The notes under the pieces were generated by a model. It saw only the letters and a program-made list of their open reading frames with translations. It was not told the origin of the DNA and did not search any database. A stretch of 64,000 nt of DNA, taken from contig NZ_LBMW01000032.1 of assembly GCF_026168105.1 (NCBI RefSeq), positions 30,682 through 94,681 of the forward strand. Reading direction: 5' to 3'. This DNA is from Streptomyces hygroscopicus (GTDB lineage Bacteria > Actinomycetota > Actinomycetes > Streptomycetales > Streptomycetaceae). The translations under genes were made by a program, and so were the position numbers. How positions within the stretch are numbered: the stretch's first letter is position 1; every line of letters begins with the position of its first letter. Shown piece by piece: positions 16,420 through 24,950 of the stretch.

Positions 16420-17220
16420 TCAATCGGCCGTCGCGCAGTCGCCGGAATAGATCACCAGCGTCTGCTCCGGCTGTTCGGCCAGGTGGAACGCGGTATACAC
16501 GTAATCGACCACCCCCCGCCCCGGGCACCGCAGCCGTTTCCGTCCGCCGTGGCGGGCCTGCACGTCGTACTGCGGCCACCAGGCACGCACTTCCGGGCTG
16601 CCCGCGTTCAGCTCGTCGATCAGCCGGGTGTACCGGGGGTCGCCCGGGTGGCGTCCGGCCAGCCCCCGCAGCCGGGCGAGCAGCCCGCGCGCCTCGAGCT
16701 CCCAGTCGACCAGAACGTCCCGGGCCGCCGGTGCGAGGAACACCCAGCGGGCGAAGTTCGCCGGCCGGTCCGCCGCCGTGGTGAGGTCCCGGAACAGCTC
16801 GTCGGCTGCCCGGTTGCAGCTGAGCACGTCGTAATTGCCGCCGATGATGTACGCCGGGTGCGGCTGGAGCAGGAGCGGAACGGCAGCCACCTCGACAGCT
16901 GGCGGCTCGGGCTCCTCGGCCTCGGCCGTCGGCGCGTGACCGGCGAGCCGGAAGAGGTGACCGCGCTCGTGCCGGTCGAGCCGCAGCGTCGAGGCGAGGG
17001 CATCGAGCACCTGGTCCGAGGCGCGGATGTCCCGGCCCTGCTCCAGGTACGTGTACCAGGTCGCGCTGATCCCGGCGAGCAGCGCGAGTTCTTCCCGGCG
17101 GAGTCCCGGCGTCCGGCGTCGGCCGGTGTGCGGCAGTCCGACCTGGTCAGGGGTGAGCCGCTCTCGGCGGCTGCGCAGGAAAGCGCCCAACTCACGGCGT
17201 TGAACCGGCTGTTTCCGCAT
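16420..17220 (-). CDS. XRE-family regulator with MmyB-like ligand-binding domain
   Basis: Transcription regulator of 266 residues. The N-terminal helix-turn-helix (about 8-90) contains RTPGLRREELALLAGISATWYTYLEQGRDIR, a hallmark of the family. The C-terminal PAS-like MmyB domain includes NYDVLSCNRAADELF, RWVFLAP and HPGDPRYTRLIDEL. Regulators of this type are commonly divergent from a short-chain dehydrogenase gene, as here, and the domain has been seen binding a fatty acid in a crystal structure. It probably controls the divergent gene and itself through the 158-bp gap. CAGGGA precedes the ATG by 8 nt. Confidence 0.92.
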   Translation of the reverse strand: MRKQPVQRRELGAFLRSRRERLTPDQVGLPHTGRRRTPGLRREELALLAGISATWYTYLEQGRDIRASDQVLDALASTLRLDRHERGHLFRLAGHAPTAEAEEPEPPAVEVAAVPLLLQPHPAYIIGGNYDVLSCNRAADELFRDLTTAADRPANFARWVFLAPAARDVLVDWELEARGLLARLRGLAGRHPGDPRYTRLIDELNAGSPEVRAWWPQYDVQARHGGRKRLRCPGRGVVDYVYTAFHLAEQPEQTLVIYSGDCATAD

Positions 17221-17326
17221 GGTGGCATCCCTGGTTCCAGAATGAACACACTCTGGATACCAAGGTAAATCCCTCGCAGCCTGGAGTCCGAGCGGGATCC
17301 GAGAGAACCGGGCAAGGTCCCAGAAA

Positions 17327-17360
17327 TCCCAGTCGGGGTCCCGGAGGTCCCAGTGGGGTC
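17327..17360. promoter_or_regulatory. Direct repeat in the regulator/dehydrogenase intergenic region
   Basis: TCCCAGTCGGGGTC (17327-17340) and TCCCAGTGGGGTC (17348-17360) lie about 20 bp apart, close to two helical turns. A related GGTCCCAG sits at 17316-17323. This is a plausible operator for the MmyB-type regulator. Confidence 0.4.
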
Positions 17361-17378
17361 GAGAATGAGGCGGAGAGC

Positions 17379-18116
17379 ATGTCGGGAATCGACGGCAAGG
17401 TCGTGGCGGTCACGGGAGCCAGCAGCGGCATCGGCGAGGCGACCGCCCTGCTGCTCGCCGAGCGGGGCGCGCGGCTCGTCCTCGGTGCGCGCCGGTCCGA
17501 GCGTCTCGAGGATCTGGTGGCGCGGATCGAGAAGTCGGGGGGCGCGGCCGTGCAGACGCGCACGGACGTGACCCGACGGGACGACCTGCACACCCTGGTC
17601 GCCCTGGCCGGCGAGCGATTCGGCCGACTCGACGTACTGGTCGGCAATGCCGGGGTCGGTCCGATCTCGCCCCTGGACGATCTGCGCGTCGACGAGTGGG
17701 ACCGAATGGTCGACGTCAACGTCAAGGGTGTGCTGCACGGGATCGGCGCCGCGCTGCCGGTCTTCCGGGCGCAGGGCGCGGGCCACTTCGTCACCGTCGC
17801 CTCCACGGCCGCGCTGCGCATCGTGCCGAACATGGCGGTGTACGCCGGTACGAAGTTCGCGGTCCGCGCCATCTGCGAAGGCCTGCGCCAGGAAGCCGGT
17901 GGCTTTCTGCGGGTGACCACCGTCTCGCCCGGCGTGGTCGGAACCGGCTTCGCCGAGGCGTCGACGAATCCTCAGGTCAGAGCGCAGATCACGGAGACCC
18001 GGGACCGGATCGCGATCCCGCCCGAGGCGATCGCCCGAGCCATCGCGTTCGCCATCGAGCAGCCTGCATCCGTCGACGTCAACGAGATCGTCGTCCGGCC
18101 CACCGCCCAGAACTGA
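17379..18116 (+). CDS. Short-chain dehydrogenase/reductase
   Basis: NAD(P)-dependent oxidoreductase of 245 residues, the classical SDR length. Cofactor motif TGASSGIGEA is at residues 13-22, NAGVG follows the fourth strand, and the catalytic Ser and YxxxK are in VASTAAL and YAGTKFA. GARRSERL after the second strand suggests a preference for NADP(H). GGAGAG precedes the ATG. It is divergent from the MmyB-type regulator and probably its main target; the substrate is unknown. Confidence 0.92.
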   Translation: MSGIDGKVVAVTGASSGIGEATALLLAERGARLVLGARRSERLEDLVARIEKSGGAAVQTRTDVTRRDDLHTLVALAGERFGRLDVLVGNAGVGPISPLDDLRVDEWDRMVDVNVKGVLHGIGAALPVFRAQGAGHFVTVASTAALRIVPNMAVYAGTKFAVRAICEGLRQEAGGFLRVTTVSPGVVGTGFAEASTNPQVRAQITETRDRIAIPPEAIARAIAFAIEQPASVDVNEIVVRPTAQN

Positions 18117-18147
18117 CCCGCTCAGGTTCGAGGCACTTCAAGGGGCG

Positions 18148-18230
18148 CGTTCCAGAGGCACGTTCACCAGAGGCAGGTTCACCAGAGGCGAGACACGTTC
18201 ACCAGAGACACGTTCACCAGAGACACGTTC
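18148..18230. repeat. 15-bp tandem repeat array
   Basis: About five units related to CGTTCACCAGAGACA or CGTTCACCAGAGGCA, with one 5-bp insertion and a truncated unit at each end. The last two full units (18196-18210 and 18211-18225) are identical. The array lies between the convergent SDR and PimB-like genes. Confidence 0.85.
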
Positions 18231-18254
18231 AACGGTGGGCGCTGAATGCCGAAC

Positions 18255-19397
18255 TCAGAGCAAGTCCCTCAGCTTCTCCGCCAGCAAGTCCCAGCGCCAT
18301 TTCTCCTCGACCCACTGCCTGCCCCGATCCCCCATGCGGCGGCGCAGTTCCGGGTCACCGAGGAGGGTGACGATGCGGTCCGCGGTCTCCTCGGCGGAGC
18401 CGCCCGGCACCACCCAGCCCGTCTCTCCGTCGAGGACCGCGTCGGGCGCGCCGCCCGAGTCGCCGGCCACCACCGGGAGGCCCGTCGCGGAGGCCTCCAG
18501 ATACACGATGCCGAGACCCTCGACATCCAGGCCGCCCCGGCGGGTCCGGCACGGCATCGCGAAGACGTCGCCCGCCCCGTAGTACGCGGGCAGCTCCTGC
18601 CAGGGGACGATGCCCGCGAAGCGGACCGCGTCGGCGACCCCGGTCTCGTACGCGAGCCGGCGCAGGTCCCTCCCGTACGGCCCGCCCCCGACGACCAGCA
18701 GGACCGCGTCAGGTTCCTTGGCCAGGATGCGCGGCATCGCCAGGATCAGCGTGTCCTGGCCCTTGCGCGGGACCAGACGGGACACGCAGACCACCACCGG
18801 CCGGTCCGTGAGGCCCAGCCGGGCGCGTACCTCGTCGCCGCCCGAGCCGGGGTGGAACGTCTTCTCGTCGACGCCGGGCGGCAGCTGCACCATCCGCCCG
18901 GCCGCCCCCGGCGTCAGCGCGGAGGCGATGCGCGAACGCGTGTACTCCCCGAGGTAGGTGATCGTGTCCGTGGATTCGCCGATGCGGCGCAGCAGGCCGC
19001 GCGCGGCGGGCAGCTGCGCCCAGGCCGCCTCGTGCCCGTGCGTCGTCGCCACCAGCCGCGTGGCCCCCGCGCGCCGCAGCGTCGGCGTCATCAGGGCCAG
19101 CGGCGCCGCCGCCCCGAACCACACCGACGTGCAACCGTGCTCTTGCAGCAGCCCCGCCGCCCGCCGGGCCGTGCCCCCGGTCGGCAGCAGCATCGTCGTT
19201 CGGTCCCGGACGACGGTGAAGGGCTGCTCGGCGTCGAAGGCGGCCGTCTCCTCGCCGCCCTCCCGTCCACGCTTCCAGCTGGAGGCGTAGACGACCAGCC
19301 GCCCGGGCTCCAGGCGCAGTGCCATGTTGTGCAGGAACGCCTGGATACCGCCCGGGCGGGGCGGGAAGTCGTTGGTCACGATCAGGGTCTTGTGCAT
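18255..19397 (-). CDS. pimB: GT4 glycosyltransferase, PimB-like mannosyltransferase
   Basis: GT-B fold glycosyltransferase of 380 residues. The N-terminus TLIVTNDFPPRPGGIQ is close to that of mycobacterial and corynebacterial PimB', which adds the second mannose to phosphatidylinositol monomannoside from GDP-mannose. The nucleotide-sugar domain has CVSRLVPRKGQD and the acidic EGLGIVYLEASA motif. It probably acts on the inner face of the membrane. ATG at 19397 begins the conserved region. TACTGT lies 9 nt upstream and no strong ribosome binding site is seen. The gene name rests on family and on neighbourhood to a FadD-type ligase, so the acceptor is inferred. Confidence 0.85.
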   Translation of the reverse strand: MHKTLIVTNDFPPRPGGIQAFLHNMALRLEPGRLVVYASSWKRGREGGEETAAFDAEQPFTVVRDRTTMLLPTGGTARRAAGLLQEHGCTSVWFGAAAPLALMTPTLRRAGATRLVATTHGHEAAWAQLPAARGLLRRIGESTDTITYLGEYTRSRIASALTPGAAGRMVQLPPGVDEKTFHPGSGGDEVRARLGLTDRPVVVCVSRLVPRKGQDTLILAMPRILAKEPDAVLLVVGGGPYGRDLRRLAYETGVADAVRFAGIVPWQELPAYYGAGDVFAMPCRTRRGGLDVEGLGIVYLEASATGLPVVAGDSGGAPDAVLDGETGWVVPGGSAEETADRIVTLLGDPELRRRMGDRGRQWVEEKWRWDLLAEKLRDLL

Positions 19398-19537
19398 TGC
19401 CCGTCGACAGTACCGAACCTGGTGTGCGACCGGACTCACAGGACCGCAGGGCTGTGTTTCGTGGCCCTCGCACCCTCCGACGCGGGATCATTGCCTCACG
19501 GCTACGCGAGGCGAGACGCGCGAGGACAGGGGCTCAG

Positions 19538-20770
19538 GTGAACAGTGCAGGCACACGGCGGTTCCCGTACTTGCTGCTCATCGCCTGGGGCCTGACCAGG
19601 GTGGCTCTGCTGCTCTACGTCTACAAGGTGTGGACGTTCCCCGGCCCGGACGTCACCAGCGACGTCTCCGTGATCTACCAGAACTGGTACGGAACCCTGC
19701 GCACCGGGACGTTCCCGCAGAACGACGTCACCTGGCAGTACCCGCCCGCCGCCGCACTCGCGATCCTTTCCCCCGGACTTCTGCCCTTCCTGGGCTACGC
19801 GCAGGCCTTCTACCTCTTGGCCTTCCTCGCCGACCTGGCGGCTTTCTGTCTGCTCGTGTACGCGGGCCTGCGCCCCGGCAAGACACTGCGCGGGGCGTGG
19901 GTGTGGGTGTGCGGCGTCGCCGTGCTGGGCCCGACCGTGTACGCACGCTACGACCTGATGGTGACGGCGGTGGCGATCGCCGCGCTGCTGGCCGGGATGC
20001 GCCACCCGCGGGTGATGGGGGCGCTCGTGGGCTTCGGCGCGCTGCTGAAGGTGTGGCCGGCGCTGCTGCTGGCGGGCGCGGTCAGGCGCCGGGCCTGGGT
20101 CTCGGCCGCGGTGACGGCCTGCGGTGTCGCCCTGCTGTTCGCGCTGGCCATGCCCGGCGCGTTCTCGTTCCTGACCTTCCAGCGCAGCCGCGGCACCGAG
20201 GTCGAGTCGCTCGGGTCGCTGGTCTTCCATGTCGCCCGGCACTTCGGGTGGAGGGGCCAGGTGACGTACAACTACGGCTCGATGGAGTTCGTCGGTCCGT
20301 ACGTCGACCGGGTCAGCGCGGTGGCCCTGTTCCTGACCGTGATCGCCTTCGGCTGGCTGCTGCTGTGGCGGGTGAGCGTCCGCCGTATGCCCCCGCGCGC
20401 GCTCGCGGACGCGGCGTTCGTGGCGGTGCTGCTGTTCACGATCACCAGCCGGGTGATCAGCCCGCAGTACATGGTGTGGCTGGTCGGGCTCGCCGCCGTC
20501 TGTCTGTGCTTCCGCGGCAGCCGGATGGCGCTGCCCGGCGGTATGGTCCTGGCCGCCTGCCTCGCCACCGTCCTGGAGTTCCCGGTCTACTTCGGGGACG
20601 TCGTCACCAGCACCCGGTTCGGCGTCGCCCTCCTGCTGATCCGCAACGGCCTGCTGGTGCTCGCCACGGTGACCGCCGCCTGGCAGCTGTGGCGCGGCAC
20701 GGTCTCCCCGCCGGCCCCGACCGTGCCACCTCAGACGGCCCGCACCCAGGAGACCCTCACCCCCTCCTGA
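19538..20770 (+). CDS. GT87-type integral membrane glycosyltransferase
   Basis: Polytopic membrane protein of 410 residues with about ten hydrophobic segments. The layout fits polyprenyl-phosphate-mannose-dependent GT-C enzymes (GT87, former DUF2029). The first periplasmic loop contains acidic residues in FPGPDVTSDVSVIYQNWY, where the catalytic Asp is expected. The conserved WQYPPAAAL follows. GTG at 19538 has AGGGG upstream. It is divergent from the PimB-like gene. Mycobacterial members of the block (Rv2181) belong to this family and mannosylate lipoglycans. Function here is by family only. Confidence 0.85.
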   Translation: MNSAGTRRFPYLLLIAWGLTRVALLLYVYKVWTFPGPDVTSDVSVIYQNWYGTLRTGTFPQNDVTWQYPPAAALAILSPGLLPFLGYAQAFYLLAFLADLAAFCLLVYAGLRPGKTLRGAWVWVCGVAVLGPTVYARYDLMVTAVAIAALLAGMRHPRVMGALVGFGALLKVWPALLLAGAVRRRAWVSAAVTACGVALLFALAMPGAFSFLTFQRSRGTEVESLGSLVFHVARHFGWRGQVTYNYGSMEFVGPYVDRVSAVALFLTVIAFGWLLLWRVSVRRMPPRALADAAFVAVLLFTITSRVISPQYMVWLVGLAAVCLCFRGSRMALPGGMVLAACLATVLEFPVYFGDVVTSTRFGVALLLIRNGLLVLATVTAAWQLWRGTVSPPAPTVPPQTARTQETLTPS

Positions 20771-20789
20771 CGGCGCGCGAGCCAGAGCA

Positions 20790-20814
20790 GCGACCCGCAG
20801 ACGCTGCGGGTCGC
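20790..20814. terminator. Hairpin terminator after the GT87 gene
   Basis: Perfect 11-bp stem GCGACCCGCAG / CTGCGGGTCGC with a 3-nt loop, 20 bp after the stop. No U-tract. Confidence 0.65.
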
Positions 20815-20899
20815 CCGTGTGACGGGTGAGGCGGAACAGGCCCGGCTGCGCGAGGCGATCACGCTGCTGGAGCGCTGAAGCGCTGAACCTCCTTGAGGC

Positions 20900-22120
20900 T
20901 CAGCCCAGTTGCGCCGTCATATAGGCACGCCACTCGCGCGTGAACGTCTCCGGTGTCGTGCGGAGCACCTTCGCCAGCGCCTCCTCGACCGCCCCCGCGC
21001 GCCTGCCGTGGTCGCCCACCGCCCGGTAGAAGGCGTTCAGCCGGGCCTCTCCCCAGCGCTGGGCGATCATGCGGCAGGCCATCCAGCCGCCCTCGTACGC
21101 CCGCGCCAACTGCCCCGCGTCCCCGGTGAAGGCGAAGTCCGTGTCGCTCGGCAGCGCGGCCGGGACGTGTCCGGCCGCGATGGAGCGCCCGAGTTCGGGG
21201 GCGACCTGGGCGGGCGTACGGCCGCTGCCGAGGTAGCCGACCCAGTCGGCGTACCCCTCGGAGAGCCACAGGGGCGTGGCCGGTGTGGTGTGGGCGCGGG
21301 TGGCGACATGGGTGGTCTCGTGGCTGAGGACCACCTGTTTGCCCAGATCGCCGAGGACGGCGTACGCCTCCGGGTTGACGATGATCCGGTCCGCGGGCGT
21401 CGTCCCCGTGCCGCCCGCCTCCCCTGTGGTGACCGCGGCTATCCCTCGGTATCCGGACGCCGGCGCGCCGAGCAGCCCGGCCATGTCCTGGAGCGACCGC
21501 GGTACGAGCACCACGACGTGCCCCGGCCAGTCGGTTCCCCACGCACGTGTGACGGCGGGGACCGCACGGTCCGCGAGGTCCGCGTACCCGCGCAGGACAT
21601 CGCGCGGCTGCCCCACGCCGAGGACGAGGCTGTGCGCGCCCATGACGACCTCGACGGGACCCTGCTCCCACAGCTGCCGACTCGCCTTCCCGGCGGGCCG
21701 GTCCGAGGTCACGTACCAGCGCCCGCCGGTGCGGGCCAGCCCCAGCGCACGGGCGGCGGTGACCGGCGCCCGGTCGTAGCCCTTGATGCGGTAGCGCAAC
21801 TCGGCGTCGGCCGTGGCGCGGTCGCCGGTGCGGTGCAGCGCGGTGAGACGGTACGACCAGGCCGCCAGCGGCACGGCGCGCAGGTTGTCGAACTGGGCAG
21901 CACCGGTGACGCCTGCCACCGCGGCGCCATGGGAGGGACCCCCGGTCGCCAGGAACTCGGAACGGTCGCCGTCGAGGACCGCCGTCGCCCGCCGGTCGAG
22001 AACCTGCCGCACGGCGTCGGTCTGGGTGTCCCGCGCGGGCGCACCGCCGCAGCCGACGAGCCCGGCGAGCAGCAGCGCACAGCCCGCCACCGCCCCCGGA
22101 ACCCGCGCACGACCAGCCAC
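20900..22120 (-). CDS. Lipoprotein with HExxH zinc peptidase motif
   Basis: Predicted lipoprotein of 406 residues. The signal ends in a lipobox LAGLVGC (Cys about 24). The centre holds VVLSHETTHVAT, an HExxH metal site, followed by a conserved WLSEGYADWVGY where Glu can be the third zinc ligand. This places it among gluzincin-like peptidases on the outer face of the membrane. The N-terminal part (about 30-150) resembles a small NTF2-like or adhesion domain, without a clear family. The terminator at 20790-20814 lies beyond its stop too. Substrate unknown. Confidence 0.85.
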   Translation of the reverse strand: MAGRARVPGAVAGCALLLAGLVGCGGAPARDTQTDAVRQVLDRRATAVLDGDRSEFLATGGPSHGAAVAGVTGAAQFDNLRAVPLAAWSYRLTALHRTGDRATADAELRYRIKGYDRAPVTAARALGLARTGGRWYVTSDRPAGKASRQLWEQGPVEVVMGAHSLVLGVGQPRDVLRGYADLADRAVPAVTRAWGTDWPGHVVVLVPRSLQDMAGLLGAPASGYRGIAAVTTGEAGGTGTTPADRIIVNPEAYAVLGDLGKQVVLSHETTHVATRAHTTPATPLWLSEGYADWVGYLGSGRTPAQVAPELGRSIAAGHVPAALPSDTDFAFTGDAGQLARAYEGGWMACRMIAQRWGEARLNAFYRAVGDHGRRAGAVEEALAKVLRTTPETFTREWRAYMTAQLG

Positions 22121-22186
22121 CGTCCGATCGTACGCGCCGCCCTCGCCTCGCTCCGGCCCGTACCGGTGCCGTACCGATGCCGGGGT

Positions 22187-23206
22187 TCAGGGCCTGGTGA
22201 CCGACGAGATCGGCATCATCCCGACCGGGTCGTAGCGCACCGCGGCCCCCGGGTGGGGCGCGTGGATGACCTGTCCGCCGCCGACGTACATCGCCACATG
22301 GCTGGCGTCGGAACGGTAGACGACCAGGTCGCCGGGCCGGACCTGGGACAGCGGCACCTGGTGGCCGGCGAACCGCTGCTCCTGGGAAGTACGCGGAAGG
22401 CCGATGCCCGCGTGCGCGTACGACCACTGCATGAGGCCCGAGCAGTCGAAGCCACCCGGCCCGTTGGCGCCCCACACATAGGGGCGTCCGAGCGCCGAGC
22501 GGGCCGCGGCGAGGGCTGCCGCCGCGCGGGAGCCAGGGGGAACGGCCCCGGTGAGGTCGGGCACGTCGCCACCGGAGCGGGAAACCCGCCCGTAGGCGTC
22601 GCGCTGCGCCGACGGAAGGGAGTTGAGCAGCCGCCGCGCCGCGGCGAGCTTCTGCTCGACGGTCTTCTTGTGCTGGGCGACGGCCCGGCGGCTCTTCTCC
22701 AGCGCGGTGAGCTCGTCCGCCACCTCGGCGTGTTCCTTGGCCAGGTCGCGCAGGGCCGCCTGGAGTTCCCTCAGCTGCCCGGCCTGGCGGCTGCCGATCC
22801 GGTCGAGCACGGCCGCCCGGTCGAGGTATTCCCCGGGATTGTCGGACAGGAGCAGCGCGAGGGAGGCGGCGAGTCCGTCCGAGCGGTACTGGGCTCCGGC
22901 CAGCGCACCGAGCGCATCCCGTATGGCGTTGACGCGGTCCTGCTGCCGGGCGATGCGGTCCTGTGCCTGGCCGACCTGCCGGCGCAGCGAGGCTCCGCGC
23001 TCACCGGCCTTGTCGTACGCCTCGGTGGCCTGCTCCGCCTCCCGGTACAGCCGGTCCACCGTGGCCCGGGTGTCACCGCGCGGCGCGGCTCCCGCCGGTG
23101 TGGCTCCGAGAGCCGTGGCGGCTGCCGCCGCGGCGGACAGAACGGCTGCTGTGGTGCCACGGCCGCGACCGAGGCCGGATCGTGCAAGGCGGCGATGGGA
23201 CCCCAC
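22187..23206 (-). CDS. Secreted NlpC/P60 cell wall hydrolase (first of two)
   Basis: Secreted peptidoglycan hydrolase of 339 residues, probably cutting stem peptides. It has a signal peptide, then a long coiled coil (about 40-200), then the NlpC/P60 domain with the catalytic Cys in FDCSGLMQWSYA, His in ASHVAMYVG and the third residue in IHAPHPG. The GTG at 23206 gives GSHRRLARS, matching the SHRR start of the paralogue next door. GTG at 23218 is an alternative with a poorer ribosome binding site position. It lies 340 bp downstream of its paralogue, with a terminator between them. Confidence 0.88.
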   Translation of the reverse strand: MGSHRRLARSGLGRGRGTTAAVLSAAAAAATALGATPAGAAPRGDTRATVDRLYREAEQATEAYDKAGERGASLRRQVGQAQDRIARQQDRVNAIRDALGALAGAQYRSDGLAASLALLLSDNPGEYLDRAAVLDRIGSRQAGQLRELQAALRDLAKEHAEVADELTALEKSRRAVAQHKKTVEQKLAAARRLLNSLPSAQRDAYGRVSRSGGDVPDLTGAVPPGSRAAAALAAARSALGRPYVWGANGPGGFDCSGLMQWSYAHAGIGLPRTSQEQRFAGHQVPLSQVRPGDLVVYRSDASHVAMYVGGGQVIHAPHPGAAVRYDPVGMMPISSVTRP

Positions 23207-23320
23207 GACCGGTCGCACTCCCTTCCGCTGACAGACCCCACCCCACGGCGAGGAAACGCGGCAGACAGTAGCCGGGTGGTCACTCCCGGTCCAAAGAGGC
23301 CGAGGGGCGCGCACAACGCG

Positions 23321-23356
23321 ACGCCCCGCCGCTGACGCAGGTCATCGGCGGGGCGT
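23321..23356 (-). terminator. Hairpin terminator between the two NlpC/P60 genes
   Basis: 11-bp perfect stem (23321-23331 with 23346-23356) with a 14-nt loop, downstream of the second NlpC/P60 gene on the minus strand. Confidence 0.6.
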
Positions 23357-23507
23357 GGGGTCAGCGGGAGTCGCTGGAATTCGCCCGTTCGGGCGGCCCT
23401 CAGGGGCGCATCGGGAGCACCCGGGATCCGGAAGGAGCACCCGGAGAGCGCGCCGGACAGCGCGCCGCGAGCGCCTCGGACGCGGACGCCGGGAGCGCGT
23501 CCGAGCC

Positions 23508-23553
23508 GCACGCCGGAGCGTGTCAGATGCGCACGCCGGAGCGTGTCAGATGC
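23508..23553. repeat. 23-bp exact tandem duplication over the NlpC/P60 stop codon
   Basis: Two identical 23-bp copies occupy 23508-23530 and 23531-23553, followed by the partial copy GGACGCCG. The stop codon of the NlpC/P60 gene lies inside the second copy, and the first copy repeats its last codons and the stop. Confidence 0.9.
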
Positions 23554-24580
23554 GGACGCCGAACTCGAACTGCATGTCGGACATCGCCTCGTAGCGCACG
23601 ACGGCACCGGTGTGCGGGGCGTGCAGCACCTGGCCGTTGCCCGCGTAGAGACCGACGTGGTGGTAGTCGCCGAAGAATATGACCAGGTCACCGACCTTGA
23701 GGTCGCTCTCGCTGTAGATGCGGGTGCCGGCGTTGGCCTGCTCCTGCGAGGTACGCGGTATGGAGACGCCGGCCTGGGCGTAGGCCCAGGAGGTCAGGCC
23801 GGAGCAGTCGAAGGCGGAGGGGCCGGTGGCGCCGTAGACGTAGGGCGAGCCGATCACGCTCTGGGCCGCGGCGAAGGCGGCGGCGGCGCGGCCGGAGGCG
23901 GAGCCGGTGTCGCCACCGAGGGCGGAGCGGGCGCTGGCGCGGCTGGCGCGGGCCTGATCGGCCTGGAGGGCGGCCCGCTCCTGGGCGGTGAGGCTGTTGA
24001 GGAGCTTCTGCGCGTCGGCGAGCTTGCCCTGGACGTCTTCCTTCTGCTTGCCGAGTTCGGCGCGTGTGGCGGCGAGGTCCTTGAGCTTGTCGGTGGCTTC
24101 CTGGCGCTCCTGGGCCAGCTCGCGCTGCTTCTCCTGGATCTTCTTCAGCGCCTCGACCTGCTGGCTGCTCAACTGGTCGAGCGTGGACGCCTTGTCGAGG
24201 TAGTCGTTCGGGTTCGAGGAGAGGAAGAGCTGCACGGAGGGATCGATGCTGCCGGTGCGGTACTGGGCGCTGGCCATCGTGCCGATGCCGTCGCGCAGCT
24301 GATTGAGCTCGTCCTGACCACGGGCGACCTTGTCCTGCAGGGTGGAGATCTGCTTCTCCAGTTTGTCCTGCTTCTCCTTGGCCCCGTTGTACTTCTCGGT
24401 GGCCTGCTCCGCCTGCTGATAGAGCTCGTCGACCTTGGACTTGACCTCGTCCTTGCTCGGCTTCGCACTGGGGGCGGCGTTCGCGGCCTGTGCACTGAGG
24501 GCCACGGCGGCAGCGGCGGCGGTGGTGAGCACGGTCACTCGGGCACGGCTCGGCTGCTTGGGTCGACGGTGGGACGCCAC
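23546..24580 (-). CDS. Secreted NlpC/P60 cell wall hydrolase (second of two)
   Basis: Paralogue of the neighbouring hydrolase: 344 residues with the same order of signal peptide (SHRRPKQPSRARV then AAAAAVALSAQAANA), long coiled coil (about 45-215) and NlpC/P60 domain with catalytic Cys in FDCSGLTSWAYA and His in YHHVGLYAG. The coiled coil with its repeated heptads may hold the enzyme inactive or bind a partner, as in actinobacterial RipA-like proteins. GTG at 24580 follows AAGGAGC by 9 nt. I looked for a c-di-AMP riboswitch in the leader and saw none. Confidence 0.9.
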   Translation of the reverse strand: MASHRRPKQPSRARVTVLTTAAAAAVALSAQAANAAPSAKPSKDEVKSKVDELYQQAEQATEKYNGAKEKQDKLEKQISTLQDKVARGQDELNQLRDGIGTMASAQYRTGSIDPSVQLFLSSNPNDYLDKASTLDQLSSQQVEALKKIQEKQRELAQERQEATDKLKDLAATRAELGKQKEDVQGKLADAQKLLNSLTAQERAALQADQARASRASARSALGGDTGSASGRAAAAFAAAQSVIGSPYVYGATGPSAFDCSGLTSWAYAQAGVSIPRTSQEQANAGTRIYSESDLKVGDLVIFFGDYHHVGLYAGNGQVLHAPHTGAVVRYEAMSDMQFEFGVRI

Positions 24581-24950
24581 GGGGGCGAGCTCCTTCTTCC
24601 TCCAGCCGCCTACCGACACGCCGGCGGGCGGTGCCCCTCCACCGTCACTCCCCATGAGTGATCACCCGAGCGGAGGTTCGAGGCCAGACCCTAGTGACCC
24701 TCTCGTGATCAGTTCAAATCCTGGCGTGAAAAATCTCGTCACCGTGCGCATTCTTTGCCCTCAACACACATGCAGTGATGTTGCCTTGACGCTACGTTGC
24801 GTGAAGATCATCCCAATTCGGGCATCCCCGGCGGAGGTTGCGGTTGGTGCGTACGCGACCCATGGGACGTACGGAGCGATCGCGTGCTGAGTTCGCAGGA
24901 CACCGAAAGCCAGGGGCGAGGTGCCCAATGAAGAGGCTTTACGCCCGATT

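Noticed and set aside
20868..20885. 8-bp tandem repeat GCGCTGAA near the lipoprotein gene end
   Set aside because: Too short to be meaningful, and it does not overlap the stop codon.
24581..24900. c-di-AMP (ydaO-type) riboswitch upstream of the NlpC/P60 gene
   Set aside because: Cell wall hydrolase genes of Streptomyces can have one, but the conserved core segments were not visible on the minus strand here.
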